Source of the DNA: Dugong dugon | Lineage: Eukaryota; Chordata; Mammalia; Sirenia; Dugongidae | Assembly (NCBI GenBank): GCA_030035585.1 | Contig: CM057462.1 | Span: 113,827,234 to 113,891,233, forward strand | Direction of reading: 5' to 3' | Length of the DNA: 64,000 nt | Shown here: positions 46,196 through 57,110 of the stretch, in pieces | How positions within the stretch are numbered: position 1 is the stretch's first letter | How the letters are laid out: each line of letters begins with the position of its first letter | The notes under the pieces: model-generated | The model's database searches: none | What the model saw: only the letters and a program-made list of their open reading frames with translations | Told to the model about the DNA's origin: nothing | Made by a program: the position numbers and the translations under genes

Positions 46196-46198
46196 ATA
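46158..46198. repeat. (TA)n microsatellite
   Basis: Alternating TA of about 30 bases, grading into TATG and TACA. Confidence 0.95.
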
Positions 46199-46199
46199 C

Positions 46200-46243
46200 A
46201 CATGAGGACACTATGAGTCAGAATCAACTCAATGGCAACAGGT
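46200..46243 (+). mobile_element. AfroSINE 3' fragment
   Basis: CTATGAGTCAGAATCAACTC AATGGCAACAGG, then a T run. Only the last 40 bases remain, directly after the TA repeat. Confidence 0.8.
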
Positions 46244-46249
46244 TTTTTT

Positions 46250-46555
46250 TTTTAATATATGCATACATACATATATACTACATATGATCAAATTAGAAAA
46301 GGTCTTTTAGAAGTATTTGTACCCATCCTACTGCCAAGAGAGGATCCAGTTACTCAAATAGATTGAATCATGTGGGATAACACAGATGCCAAGCAATCTT
46401 CACCCAGCAACATTGGACTAATTTCTCTAATGTCAGGCCATTGTATGCCATGTTCTTTTCTGCCCCTGGATTGCTGTTAGAAAAAAATAAAGTCAGGGAA
46501 GAGCAAGCAAGACACAAATAGGCTTGCTGGAAAAATGAGAACTGGTGACATTAAT
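46250..46555. other. Intergenic, nothing recognised
   Basis: No gene or named repeat. Confidence 0.4.
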
Positions 46556-46559
46556 AATA

Positions 46560-46720
46560 ATATGAACAATACTTAAATTGCTATAGCACATTGTAATTTT
46601 TTAGCAGTTTATCTACAAGATGATTTGCTCTTTCTAATAATCTTTTGAGGTAGCTAGAGCAAGTATTATCAACTCATTCTATAGATTAGAAAGTTAAATC
46701 AGGGGTTGTAGAGTTGCAGC
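46560..46720 (-). mobile_element. MIR-like remnant
   Basis: TAATCTTTTGAGGTAGCTAG and TCATTCTATAGATTAGAAAG match MIR landmarks in reverse. Confidence 0.55.
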
Positions 46721-47870
46721 AGACATATTTTTGCCAGCATAATACTTAACAAAACATGCAATGAGTTTTCAGTACTTAAACAAGTAGAGACTTCACATAA
46801 AAACCTGGCTATCTGACTTCTCTAGAAAAGTTGGAAGTTCTGGCACTGCTGGAAAACACTGGGTCCATATCCCCCATGGCAACATGGGATAACCACTTCC
46901 TATTGCCTTCTATCCAGTCTCCTCACTTACTTACTTATGCTGGCCTGGCCTTTTCAGGCACTTGAATTTTGAATACCTTGTGTAAAAGGATTTTCATAAG
47001 GCCATGCTCTGAGATTATGGCAGAGTTAGGCCTAAAGTGCACGCCTACTGGCTGCATATTTTTATCACAAAGTGTCCACACTGGACAAATGTGTGGCTAG
47101 CATATCCTTCTTTCCTTTCCTCCAGGAACCTTCTGCTCCACTGAATTTCCCACACTTGTCCAAGAGATCATGCTTCCCCATGTCCCCATGCAGTTGATGC
47201 TGCTCCTTAAACTTTTCATACTGCTGCCTGCCACTCTCCCCTCTGCTGACTAAGCCATACTCTCGTGGTCAACTCAAAGATCCCCTGCTCTCTGCAGCCA
47301 TTTCAGAGCCTACCTACAGCTTCCCAACTCACCCCCATGCCATCATTTATTCAGCCACTCATTCATTCAGTAAATATTAGATGAGTGAAAGAAAGAAGGA
47401 AACCATAGTATTATGCTAATATATTAACCTTCACTTGATTTACACTTCTCCCCAGGACTATGTTGGGATGACCACATTACCACTTCTCCTTCCTTCTCTA
47501 TTTAAATTATGGGTCACATTACTTAGTAATAAAGCTTGGGAGTGTGGTGGGGTGGATCTTGGAGGTGAATGGCATTGAGCCATATTTATCACCACAATGT
47601 GGATACACTTTGGGTAACTTCTCTTTGAGGTAGTCTAAGAGTGATCTTTAGATTCAGCATTTTAAACACATTTATTTATTAAAACCACTCTCTGCTTGAG
47701 CAGAGAAACTTGTGTTTCTTTGCTACTTTAATTTGATAAACAGGGAAAACATTAATTCAGAATCTAGAGAAGGCAGTACTCTGCTTTCCCCCAGCAGGAG
47801 ACAAATTGGTGCCTGGCAGGGAAAATTATGTATTGAGGAATGATACAGAAAAGATAAGGACTAATCTCAG
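46721..47870. other. Intergenic with possible L2 sequence
   Basis: The 47110-47400 part (GGAACCTTCTGCTCCACTGA, CATTCATTCAGTAAATATTA) has L2-like features. No gene. Confidence 0.4.
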
Positions 47871-47874
47871 TTGT

Positions 47875-48150
47875 CGATTCGTTCCACAAAAGTTTTTTTA
47901 ACACCTACTGTGTTCCAGACACCAAGTTAGGCCCTGGGGATAAGTAAATACGTAAATAAATAGGTGTAGCAAATATTATACCTATTGTTATAATGGGCAT
48001 CAATACAGGATATGGAGGTACGACACAGACCATGATCAGCTCCATCTAATGAAATTAGCAAAAATCCCATAAAGAAGTGACCCTTGAGCTTAGTCTTAAA
48101 GGATACAAGTGTACTCTGCACTCATTTTTAATAGGACATTAAGGACTGCT
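47875..48150 (-). mobile_element. L2-type remnant
   Basis: CACCTACTGTGTTCCAGACA and AGTTAGGCCCTGGGGATAAG are the reverse L2 3' end. Confidence 0.65.
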
Positions 48151-48177
48151 TAGCATTACAAATCACCACCCCTCTGT

Positions 48178-48580
48178 CAGTTTGTGGTACTGTAGTGGCT
48201 TGCATGTTGCTATGATGCTGGAAACTGTGCCATCTGTGTTTCAAATACCTGCAAGGTTGTTTATAGTGGACAAAATTTAGCAGAGCTTCCATGCTAAGAC
48301 AGACTAGGAAGAAAGACCTGGTGATCTATTTCTGAAAATTAGCCCATAAAAACCCTATGGATTACAACATACTATTGTCCAAAATAGTACTGACAGATGA
48401 GCCCTCTGGAAGGAATGCACTCAAAATACATAGTGACCACAACAGTGGACTCAGGCAAATCAACATTTGTGGAGACGGCACAGGATGGGGCAATGTTTTG
48501 TTCTATTGTAAACAGAGTTACCATGAGTTGGAGCTGATTAACAGCTAACTAACAACTAGCAACTAACAACAATAACAACA
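48178..48580 (+). mobile_element. Internally deleted RTE derivative
   Basis: Leader part: TTGCATGTTGCTATGATGCT, CTAAGACAGACTAGGAAGAA, GACAGATGAGCCCTCTGGAA. It joins the 3' end at about 48425 (CAACAGTGGACTCAGGCAAA, GACGGCACAGGATGGGGCAA, CATGAGTTGGAGCTGATTAA) and finishes in repeated AACAAC. It has the same arrangement as the copy at 22031, with no pol sequence. Confidence 0.78.
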
Positions 48581-48714
48581 GCCGCAGCAGCATTACAAAA
48601 CAAATTAGGAAAATGAAGTCTGTCTTTCTTGAGGGTATAGATCATATGAAAAAGACTTAAGAACACGGTGTGTACATAAGGCACCCAACAGATGCAAAAT
48701 AAATGAATAGAGAT

Positions 48715-48940
48715 CTCCAGATTCTACCTGAGTTTTAATCCTGGCTCAATTATTTGCTAACAGTATGACCGTGGAAAAGTTGTTTAATTTTTCTGTGCCT
48801 CAGTTTCCTCCTCTGTAAAAAGGCGATGAAGATAGTACCTAATTCACACAGTTGTGGTTAGTAATAAATGAGATAATGTATATAAGATGCTTAGCACAAT
48901 ACCTGGCACATAATAATAATAAAAAGTTAGCCATTAGCAT
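48715..48940 (+). mobile_element. MIR SINE
   Basis: TTCTGTGCCTCAGTTTCCTC and ATTCACACAGTTGTGGTTAG, ending with ACAATACCTGGCACATAATA, give a well-preserved MIR. Confidence 0.85.
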
Positions 48941-49749
48941 TATTATAATATAACAAAAGGCTATCTAATATTTTTCTTTGAAATAGGCAGCATCAAGAAG
49001 AGGATCATATATTTCAAAGCCCTTATTAATAAAAACTTGGATAATTAAAACAAAAAAGAAATCTCAGACCTACTATGCCTTGCATCATTTATGTTGCTGT
49101 TTTGCATTTTATTCTCCCTCAGATAATGTAACCAGACCAGGTCCCATAATTGCCCTTCTGCAGCTAACTGTTCAGTATTCGGTTTCTTGAATTTTTCAGA
49201 GAGGTTCATCTTCCAGCATAATATATTAGCATAATACTTCTGTGCTGATGCTTCCAATACTGTATATTACCAAAGAGAAACATTCTTAGCAACAAATTTT
49301 TCCTTTCATACGTTGGTCAAAAGTGGGAGTCTTAAATTTTCTATTATATAAAAAACTCTACTTTCAAAATAATATATAATTTTATTCTCTGTCAGAACTG
49401 ATTTTATTGATAAACTCTTTTTTAATTAAGTATATTTTAGGAATGTTGAACAAAATATCTTCAATATGAATACATATAGAATATTCTTCTGGAAAACGTT
49501 GTTCCAAAAATTCCTTATTTCCTACCATTTCTTTGATTATTTTCTATGAAATTAGTATAAACTGATACTTTAATTTTTATAGCTAGCAGTAAAATAACCT
49601 GTTTAAAAAATACTTCACATTTTGGGGGCTCTAAAGTCTCTTGATAACATAATATCCTTTAATAATATGGTTACCTCCCAAAAATAATCTTAGGTATTTC
49701 TATGTAATAAAAAGATATGCTACTATTAAAAAATTAATACAGCTCTTAA
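48941..49749. other. AT-rich intergenic, nothing recognised
   Basis: A 70-codon minus frame at 49045-49257 has no known domain. No repeats were recognised. Confidence 0.4.
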
Positions 49750-50015
49750 AAATATAGTATAATGCATTTGTCAAAACCTATAGAACTGTACAATACAAAG
49801 GATGAACCCTAATGTAAACTATGGATTTTACTTAATAATAATGTATCGATATAGATTCATCAATTGTAACAAATGTACCACTTAATGCAGGATGTTAATA
49901 ATAGGGGAAAGTGTGTGAAGGAGGGGAGAGGGCATATGAGAACTCTCAATACTTCCTGCTCAGTGTTTCTATAAATCTAAACTTGACTAAAAACTAAAGT
50001 CTATTAAAAAAAAAT
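49750..50015 (+). mobile_element. L1M-type LINE 3' end
   Basis: GTCAAAACCTATAGAACTGT, TAGATTCATCAATTGTAACA, AAATGTACCACTTAATGCAG and AAAGTCTATTAAAAAAAAAT are the 3' UTR of an old mammalian L1. It is 5'-truncated. Confidence 0.8.
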
Positions 50016-50237
50016 ACAGTATAATAAAGTACAATTAGTGAAAAGTCGTATCAATAGAATATTATGAGAAAATAATGATCTTATTATTTTCTAATACCTA
50101 CTCTAACTGCAATAATAAAAGTTTCCAAATAAAAGTTATCTCCTAAAGATAGTTTTCATGTTACAAAATTGGAATCATCCATTATTTTGCCATCTTGAAG
50201 GAAAGGACCCTGTGTTATTGTTTCCATTTTACCACTT

Positions 50238-50435
50238 GGAGTCCCGGGGTGGTGAAATGGTTGATATGCTCATCTGCTAACCAAAAAGTTAGAGGTTCTA
50301 GTCCACCAGAGGCACCTTCAGAGAAAGTCTTAGCAATCTACTTCTGAAAAATCAGCCATTGAAAACCTAATGGAGCACAGTTTTATTCTGACCCATATGG
50401 GGTCACCAAGAGTGGAAGTGTACTAGAAAACAACC
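50238..50435 (+). mobile_element. AfroSINE long form
   Basis: GGAGTCCCGGGGTGGTGAAA head, AATCTACTTCTGAAAAATCA body, GGGGTCACCAAGAGTGGAAG decayed tail, then a T run. Confidence 0.9.
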
Positions 50436-50544
50436 TTTTTTTTTTTTAATGTTAACACTTGGGCTAGCACAGTGCTGAGGCAGCTATGTGTTGAGATTTA
50501 AGTGTGAGCAGCTTCAGAATTTCTCCTCGGCTGTATTCCTCTAA

Positions 50545-50755
50545 GGAGCCCTGATGGCACAGTGGTTAAAGTGGCTTAGCTGCTAACCAATAGGTCAGCA
50601 GTTTGAACCCACCAGCCACTCCTCAAGAGAAAGATGTGGCAGTCTGCTTCTGTAAAGATTTACAGCCTTGGAAACCCTCTGGGGCTGTTCTACTCTGTCC
50701 TATATGGTTACTACGAGCTGGAATCAACTCAACAGCGGTGGGCTTGGTTTGGGTT
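50545..50755 (+). mobile_element. AfroSINE-type SINE with internal segment
   Basis: GGAGCCCTGATGGCACAGTG head, AAAGATTTACAGCCTTGGAA middle, GCTGGAATCAACTCAACAGC tail. Confidence 0.94.
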
Positions 50756-51292
50756 TTTGTATTTTGATGCATTCTGGGCTTTCTGCCATGTTCTTGGGCA
50801 ACATCTTATACCATTACCCTTTTCGTATACCTTTCCTTCTTCTCATTTCCAGGTCTCATCTCCCAGACCAACAAAATGTTCATAATTTATTACAGAGAAA
50901 TTTAGCCCTCTTTTTATCCAGCACTAGACATCAGGCTGTACCCAGAGAGACCTTGACGTTTTCAAATGAGTGTCCCATTCAGATTTATCCAGTTGTTATT
51001 CTCAACAAAAGAATCATTCATGTGTTAGATAAGTGTTGCACTTCCCCAGAATGCAAACATAGTGGTCTTTTTCCTTTTTTTACAAAAAAGCTTTTTTTTT
51101 CAACAAGAAATTTTGGAGTACTTTATATATGTAAGACTTTGTGCCAAACAATTCAATCTTTGCTTCACTCCAAGACTGTCACTCAATACAGGGGTCAATG
51201 TGAACCCCAAGAAAATGAAGCATATAGCCACATAAATTAGCTCCAGTGTCTTCGTGAAAGAACTTTCGATGTGTTCAGGGAGTCTCTGTCAG
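50756..51292. other. Intergenic, nothing recognised
   Basis: The 190-codon plus frame at 50668-51240 starts within the SINE and continues here. It carries no recognised domain; I treat it as chance. Confidence 0.4.
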
Positions 51293-52090
51293 TTTTTTTA
51301 AACTGTATTTTTGGTGAAAGTTTACACAGAAAATTAGTTTCCATTTAACAATTTCTATACATATGGTTTAGTGACATTGGTGACGCTTTTCACAATGTGT
51401 CAGCATTCTCATTATTTCCATTCTAGTTTTTCTGTTTCCATTAATCTAGCTTTCCTCTCCCCCCTTACTTTCTCATCTTTGCTTTGGGGTAAATATTGAC
51501 CATTTGGCCTCATATAGAGGCTTATTTAAAGGAGCTCTGTACTCACAGGTGATATTGTTTATTTTATGAGCCAATCTATTATTTGGCTGAAAGGTGACCT
51601 CCAGAAGTGGTTCAGTTCCAAGTTTATGTGGTATCTCAGGGCGATAGACTTGGGGATCCTCTAGTCTACCAGTCTCATTAAGCCTGTCTTTTTTAGGAAT
51701 TGGAGGTCTGTTCTACACTTTTCTCTCATTCTATCTGGCACCATCTATTGTGTCCCTGGTCAGAACGGTTGTTAGTGGTAGCCAACCACCATCTAATTTT
51801 TCTGGTCTCAGGTTAGATCAGGCGGTGGTTCGTGTGACCTATTAGTCCTATAGGCTGATTTCTTTTTCGAGTCTTTGGTTTCTCTCTTTCTCTTTTGCTC
51901 CAGATGAGTATAGACCAATAGTTTATCTTAGATGGCTGCTCACAGCTTTTAAGACCCCAGACACTACTCACCAAACTAGGATGTAGAACAGTATCTTTAT
52001 GAATTATGTTATGCCAATTGACCAAATTGTCCCCCAATCTATCAACTGTTTTTGAGGTACCATGGAGAATGAGGCAGGGGCAAGAAGGCT
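51293..52090 (-). mobile_element. L1 3' UTR, elephant-lineage type
   Basis: Starting from a T run, the reverse of an L1 3' end: GGTGAAAGTTTACACAGAAA, CACAATGTGTCAGCATTCTC, TTGACCATTTGGCCTCATAT, GTGACCTCCAGAAGTGGTTC. It aligns with the reverse complement of 60428-60987 over its whole length, then extends further (GACCCCAGACACTACTCACC, CCCCCAATCTATCAACTGTT). The limit on the right is uncertain. A 114-codon minus frame inside is not ORF2. Confidence 0.75.
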
Positions 52091-52316
52091 GGAGATGAGC
52101 CAGTATGCACCTGATTTTATTAGGAGTGAAAGAAAGATTATGAGAACTGCAAACCAATGAATATGATATCAGTCCCTAGCAAAATAGACAGGAATACTAA
52201 AAAGTCAGCATTTTGAGAAGATGACAGTGATTTTTAAGAGGCAGTATGGGTTTACCAGTAACAAAGCAGGCCCAAGTAAACTAATTTACCTTTACTCTTC
52301 AAAAAAGAATGTAACT

Positions 52317-52467
52317 AAGGGAGAGTGTTGACATGTTGTAATGTCATAAAACAATGTGTACTGACTGTTTAATGAGAAGCTATTTGTTCTGTAAAGCTTC
52401 ATCTAAAGTACAATAAATATATATATATATAAATAAAAAAAGAAAATCAGGCTGTGCTAAAAAAAAA
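52317..52467 (+). mobile_element. Short L1 3' end with double A-tail
   Basis: GAGAGTGTTGACATGTTGTA through CATCTAAAGTACAATAAA is what I recall as the very 3' end of an elephant L1. It is followed by an AT-rich tail, a 16-base unique segment (AAAATCAGGCTGTGCT) and a second A run. The target duplication AAAAAAGAATGTAACT is perfect (52301-52316 and 52468-52483). Confidence 0.8.
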
Positions 52468-52599
52468 AAAAAAGAATGTAACTGGATTTTGGCAAGTCTT
52501 TTAAACAAAATATTCATATATTCCTAGAACATAAGTTAGCGATAGCTTATAGAATGGTTAGAAAGTTTCCAAAATGGCACAATTACCTCTTGCAGAATG

Positions 52600-52880
52600 G
52601 ACAAGGATGAACCTTGAGATCAGAGAGCCCTGAACCCTACCAGCAACTTTGAGCAAGTTGCATAAACTTCTTGCACCTTAATTCCCTCAACTATAATGAA
52701 GGATTAAAACTATCTAGATCACAGACAAGAAAACCCTATGAGGCAGTTCTACTCTGTCTTGATGAGTTGGAATTGACTTGTTGGCACACAACAACAACAC
52801 ATGTCATAAGTATGCTGTGCTTCTTGAATGACATAATGCATATAAAGTGATTTTTACCCATCACTTAATAAATGCTCAAT
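52600..52880 (+). mobile_element. MIR SINE, split by AfroSINE
   Basis: TTTGAGCAAGTTGCATAAAC and CACCTTAATTCCCTCAACTA before, CATCACTTAATAAATGCTCA after a SINE fragment at 52727-52800. Confidence 0.6.
52727..52800 (+). mobile_element. AfroSINE/RTE 3' fragment inside MIR
   Basis: GAAAACCCTATGAGGCAGTT, GATGAGTTGGAATTGACTTG and CACACAACAACAACAC are the family's 3' part only. Confidence 0.8.
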
Positions 52881-53760
52881 TAAAATGATAGGTGTCGTGT
52901 TTTATTCTCATTACCTAAAGCTGATTGATTGTTGTCTACCTGAAGAGAGATCTCTGAGATGTGCACTGGCATTTTTTTTTTTCTGTCAGTGATTTGAAAG
53001 AAAATAGAGGACATAATAATCATTTTTGCAGGCTCCTTGCTAAGCAGTGAGCCCTCTGAGAAAAGGGACCATATCTTGCTCTTGGTATCAACAGTGTAGG
53101 ACATAGAGCCTGACACATGGTAGACACTCAGATGTCTTTTAAACAATAAGACAAAACAAAATATGATAATCCCAATATATTAGATAGCAAAAATGCCACA
53201 TGTAAGTAGAACAATGGCTCAGTACCAAGATGAACTCCAGTATGATGGGCTATAAAGTCCACGGTTTCCATTTAAAACATCAGTTGCAATAAGAACAAGT
53301 TGTAAGAGACTTAATTAAACAGTATTTGGTATGAAAAAGACTTAGACATTTTAGTTTCATAGAAGTTCAAGAACTAAGAATATGATATGATGTCAGCCCC
53401 TCCTCAGAGTGCATTTCCTGCCTCTGTAAAATTCTAAATTATTAGAAAGAGAGTCCAGAACAAGGGAGGCATCAGTACCCATATACTTTGCATAATTAGA
53501 CCACATCTCAAGTAATGTATTCAGTTCTCAGTGCCACATTTAGGAGAGACATGGACAGACTAGAATCTCTCCAATACGGTGATAGGCCTTAAGAGCCATT
53601 TCATATTAGAATGATTAAAAGAATGTACAGTCTGAAAGAAGAGTAGAGTTAGAGGAAAATGATAGACATTTTTCAAACAGTTGAACAACTTTCATGTGGA
53701 TTAGGGATTAAATTTTTTCTCAGAAGCTTCAGAATGAACTCATACAAAAGAATAGACAAT

Positions 53761-54330
53761 TCAGGAATATATTAGCCAAAATTAAGGTAGATCTCTTAAG
53801 TAAAATGAGAATGGGCTATCTTAGAGAGAGTAATGTATTCTCTTCAAAGTTACTTAATTTTTATTTACTTAGCAAATGATTACTGCTCACATATATGTGC
53901 ATACCATGTGTAAGTCTTATATAGGAAGCACACATTCAAGAGTTTGCAAGTCAGTCTGTTTCTATCATTTACAATTTCCATATATATAATTACAAATCTG
54001 TCACTAAGCATTAGCTTAACGAATATTTTTGCACTTTTTTGCATGCTAGTTTTGTGCTAGATGGTGGACAAATTGAAGCAAAGGCAATGTTATCTAGGAA
54101 ATTCCTGTTTTGGGTGGATATTGGACAGAACTTTGATATGAAATGAAATCAATCCAAAAAACAATTTGTTTGATTTAAATGTCACTGAGGAATTGAGAAA
54201 TCCCATCCATAGAGCACAGTGACTATACATGATGTAGATTGAAATTGTAAATCAAGACATGCCTTTTTTATCTATTGAACCCATATTTTCTTACCTTTAT
54301 TCTGATTATATTATGCTTATAATGACTAAT
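53761..54330. other. Intergenic, nothing recognised
   Basis: No gene. Possible old L2 near 53850-53960. Confidence 0.35.
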
Positions 54331-54542
54331 TCCAAAACCAAACCCAACCCACTGATGTGAAGTCGATTCCAACTCATAAGAACCCTATAGGGCAGAGTAG
54401 AACTGCCCCATAGTATTACCAAGGCTGTAAATCTTTACCAAAGCAGACTGCACATCTTTCTCCTGTGGAGCAGCTGGTGGGTTTGAAGCACTGATCTTTC
54501 GGTTAGCAGCCAAATTCTTTAACCACTGCGCCACTAGGGCTC
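54331..54542 (-). mobile_element. AfroSINE-type SINE with internal segment
   Basis: CCAAACCCAACCCACTGATG to CTGCGCCACTAGGGCTC. Target duplication CTTATAATGACTAAT (54316-54330) and CTTATAATGATTAGT (54543-54557) matches at 13 of 15. Confidence 0.93.
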
Positions 54543-54676
54543 CTTATAATGATTAGTAATACATACAGTTTTGGCAAGCTTCTAAAATCTTGTCTTCATT
54601 ACCTGAATTCCATTGACACTTGTGTGTATTGAGATATGTAACCAACCGATTCTTTTTAACTACATCATCAACGATA

Positions 54677-54722
54677 TAGAGTCGCTATAAGTCAGAATTG
54701 ACTCTGCAGCAACCGGTTTTTT
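54677..54722 (+). mobile_element. AfroSINE 3' fragment
   Basis: AGAGTCGCTATAAGTCAGAA TTGACTCTGCAGCAACCGG then T. Only the tail is present. Confidence 0.8.
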
Positions 54723-54777
54723 GCTGTTGTTTAATCAACAATAAGAAACTATTAATCGAGTGTCAGCTGTCTACTTC

Positions 54778-54984
54778 TTGTTGTGGTTAGTTGCCTTCAA
54801 AGCGATTCCAACTCACGGCGACACCCGTTTGTGCAGAGTAGAACTGCTCCATAGGGTTTTCAAGGCTATGACCTTTTGGAAGCAGATCACCAGGTCTATC
54901 TTCTAAGGTGCTTCTGGGTGGGTTCGAATCACCAGTCTTTCAGATAGTAGTCAACACCTAACTGTCTGAGCCATCCATGGACTC
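54778..54984 (-). mobile_element. AfroSINE long form
   Basis: GTGGTTAGTTGCCTTCAAAG, CTTCTGGGTGGGTTCGAATC and GAGCCATCCATGGACTCC give a full minus-strand long form. Confidence 0.92.
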
Positions 54985-55790
54985 CCTGCTATTGCTTTTT
55001 TGTAAAAAAAGATTCTCTTCCTTAAGATGTTTAAAAAGAAATAAAAGAATCATAGCTAACATATATTTTATTTGCTATCAGAAAATTTAAAAACAAGTTG
55101 TACAACATATGTTGTGATGTTCATTTTCACTGTTTGGGGAACCCTGATTTTATTTTCTTTGCCTTTGCTTTGCAAACTCTTGGTTTTAAAAAGGCCAAAG
55201 TAAAACAACTCTCTATCCTAAAAAAAAAAAAAAAAAATCTGTTGAAGGAATGAACCTCAAAAATAATCTGTTTTGCTAAATGGCTAATTAGAAGAAGACA
55301 CTTTTTAAAAAGGAAACAAACAGAAAGCAGTAGAACTGCCCAGTCCTGCTCAGTGCAGCCCAATCCTGATTCAGCAAATAGGTATTTGCCAGTAGCAACG
55401 AGCACTGTGTATACAATGACGGTGCTGCTTAACTCGATACTGTTCCCACACCTCAGCTAGTCGAGCCCAGTGCGTGGGTAACTCATGAAGTCACTGGGTA
55501 CCTGAGCGAAATATTGAAAGCAATAGAGCTTATGAGAGTTTAGAGACAGGTGGAACTGGCTACATGATCCCAGCCACTCCCAGCTCTTAAATGTATTTGG
55601 CAACTAAGTTCATGCCAATATGACATCTGTCTGCACAGGAAATCCATGACAAGACAGAAGGGCAGGCTTCAGGATCATGATAATAGTGTTGTGACTGTGA
55701 TCACCCCAGGAGCCTCTCTGGGAAGGCACAATACTCCTTTCTCACTTGTATGCCGATTGGACTTTGAAGGGAGCAAGGAGAACTGATGCT
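54985..55790. other. Intergenic, one poly(A) run
   Basis: An A run at 55221-55237. No gene. Confidence 0.4.
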
Positions 55791-55799
55791 CGATGTGGA

Positions 55800-57110
55800 C
55801 CCAGAATTACTACTGAATAAGGTAAGGGCAATTATATCTCTGGTTTTGATCATTAGAGACAGATTATAAAGGAATTTCCTACTCGACCTTGTCTTTCAAA
55901 TGTAGGTTACTAGAGCAATCTTGACAATATTCAGTGTCTTTCAGGATCTTGAACTTGAGGATAGAAATGTTTGGTGCCTGGTCTTATAAGAGACATCTGA
56001 GCCCTGTAATAGCTGTCTGTACAGTTGCTAATGGGATGCAGAGAAATAAGGATGATGGTGAGCTGTGGTTGAGTGGTAAAGAGTGATTTCAGAGCAATGT
56101 ATCGAAGCAGCTCGTCTCCCGAGGCTCTGTGATGATATTTTAGTAGCCACCTATAATTCAGAGATTTAAATTTATGAAGCGAATCATAATGATATCTTAA
56201 TTGCTCTGAGGAGGTCTTTTCAAAGGAATTGTCACAGAAACAGTTTCTTCAGAGGAACTGAGAAACCAGAGGAGATGGTTTTATTGCAGAAGAGCTGAAG
56301 AAAGCCTTCTGCCCTAGAAGTTAACGTTTATGGATCTCTCTGGCAAATAATTGTCTCCGTTTCAATTCTGCTCTGTTTGATGAGGATTCAAGAAGTCTTA
56401 ATCAAATCTAGCAGTCATCACTGCTTCTTTGTCTCCTAATCTCCCTGATCTTGAATTATGAGATCTTTATCTCTCAAAATAAAACACCATTTGTTAGAGC
56501 CTTTTCAAAATTAAGAATAAAACCATCAAAACTAATTGTTTGTTAGCATCAAATAAACATTTTTTTTTAAAGTTTGATAATTGTTTGTGAGCGCTAATCA
56601 GTGTGTGGAGTCACAAAAAAGGGGAAGGAACCCATGAAACAATATAATTTGTTTGTATTATTATTTGCAGTAATTACAAAGCAGGCATTCAAAAGCTGTT
56701 CTTTATAACAGAAGAGGAGGAAATAGGGAGGAGAGGAAAAGCACAAGAACACCCAGCCATTGTCAGCTGCTGTCTAAAATATTGCCCAGTTCACAATTGT
56801 CGAACATTAGCATTACTAACAATGCCAGGGACAGAAGTGTCACGTTGAATGGAGAGTGACGACTTCATAGGAAGGCAAAGCTGAGGATCTGACCAGTTTG
56901 CAGTCACAGAGAAATCAGCTTTAATTAATTTGAGTGCCAGCTCTGTGTATAATTACACAGCATGAGAGTTTGCATGCAAATGCGGAAATGCTGATTGTTC
57001 AAATACTTGCACTTGCTCATTAATACGTTGGGACTAAGCAGGGCTGGCAAGCAGACAGGGTACAGCACACACAGTGCCTGCAGGCTAATTTGTATTATAC
57101 TGTAGTTAGC
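55800..57110. promoter_or_regulatory. Candidate regulatory island, motif-based only
   Basis: About 1.3 kb without recognisable repeats. It contains a perfect octamer ATGCAAAT (POU factor site) at 56974-56981, a TTAATTAATT homeodomain-type site at 56921-56930, and several AACAAT/ACAATT SOX-like sites (for example near 56790 and 56818). Such short sites are common by chance in AT-rich DNA. Function is inferred from composition and repeat absence only. Confidence 0.25.

Larger units (their letters stand above)
52484..53760 (+). mobile_element. CR1/L3-like ancient LINE remnant, interrupted
   Basis: At 52483-52510 translation gives LDFGKSF, like the LDFSKAFD reverse-transcriptase motif. About 1 kb on, 53500-53560 reads like the pol C-terminal region (PHL, QF and the following Leu-rich part). 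Both are plus strand and in the expected order, with a MIR and a SINE inserted between. Many stops and shifts exist. Family assignment is tentative. Confidence 0.4.

Noticed and set aside
50668..51240. 190-codon plus-strand frame
   Set aside because: It starts in a SINE, has no domain, and its flanks show no splice or promoter structure.
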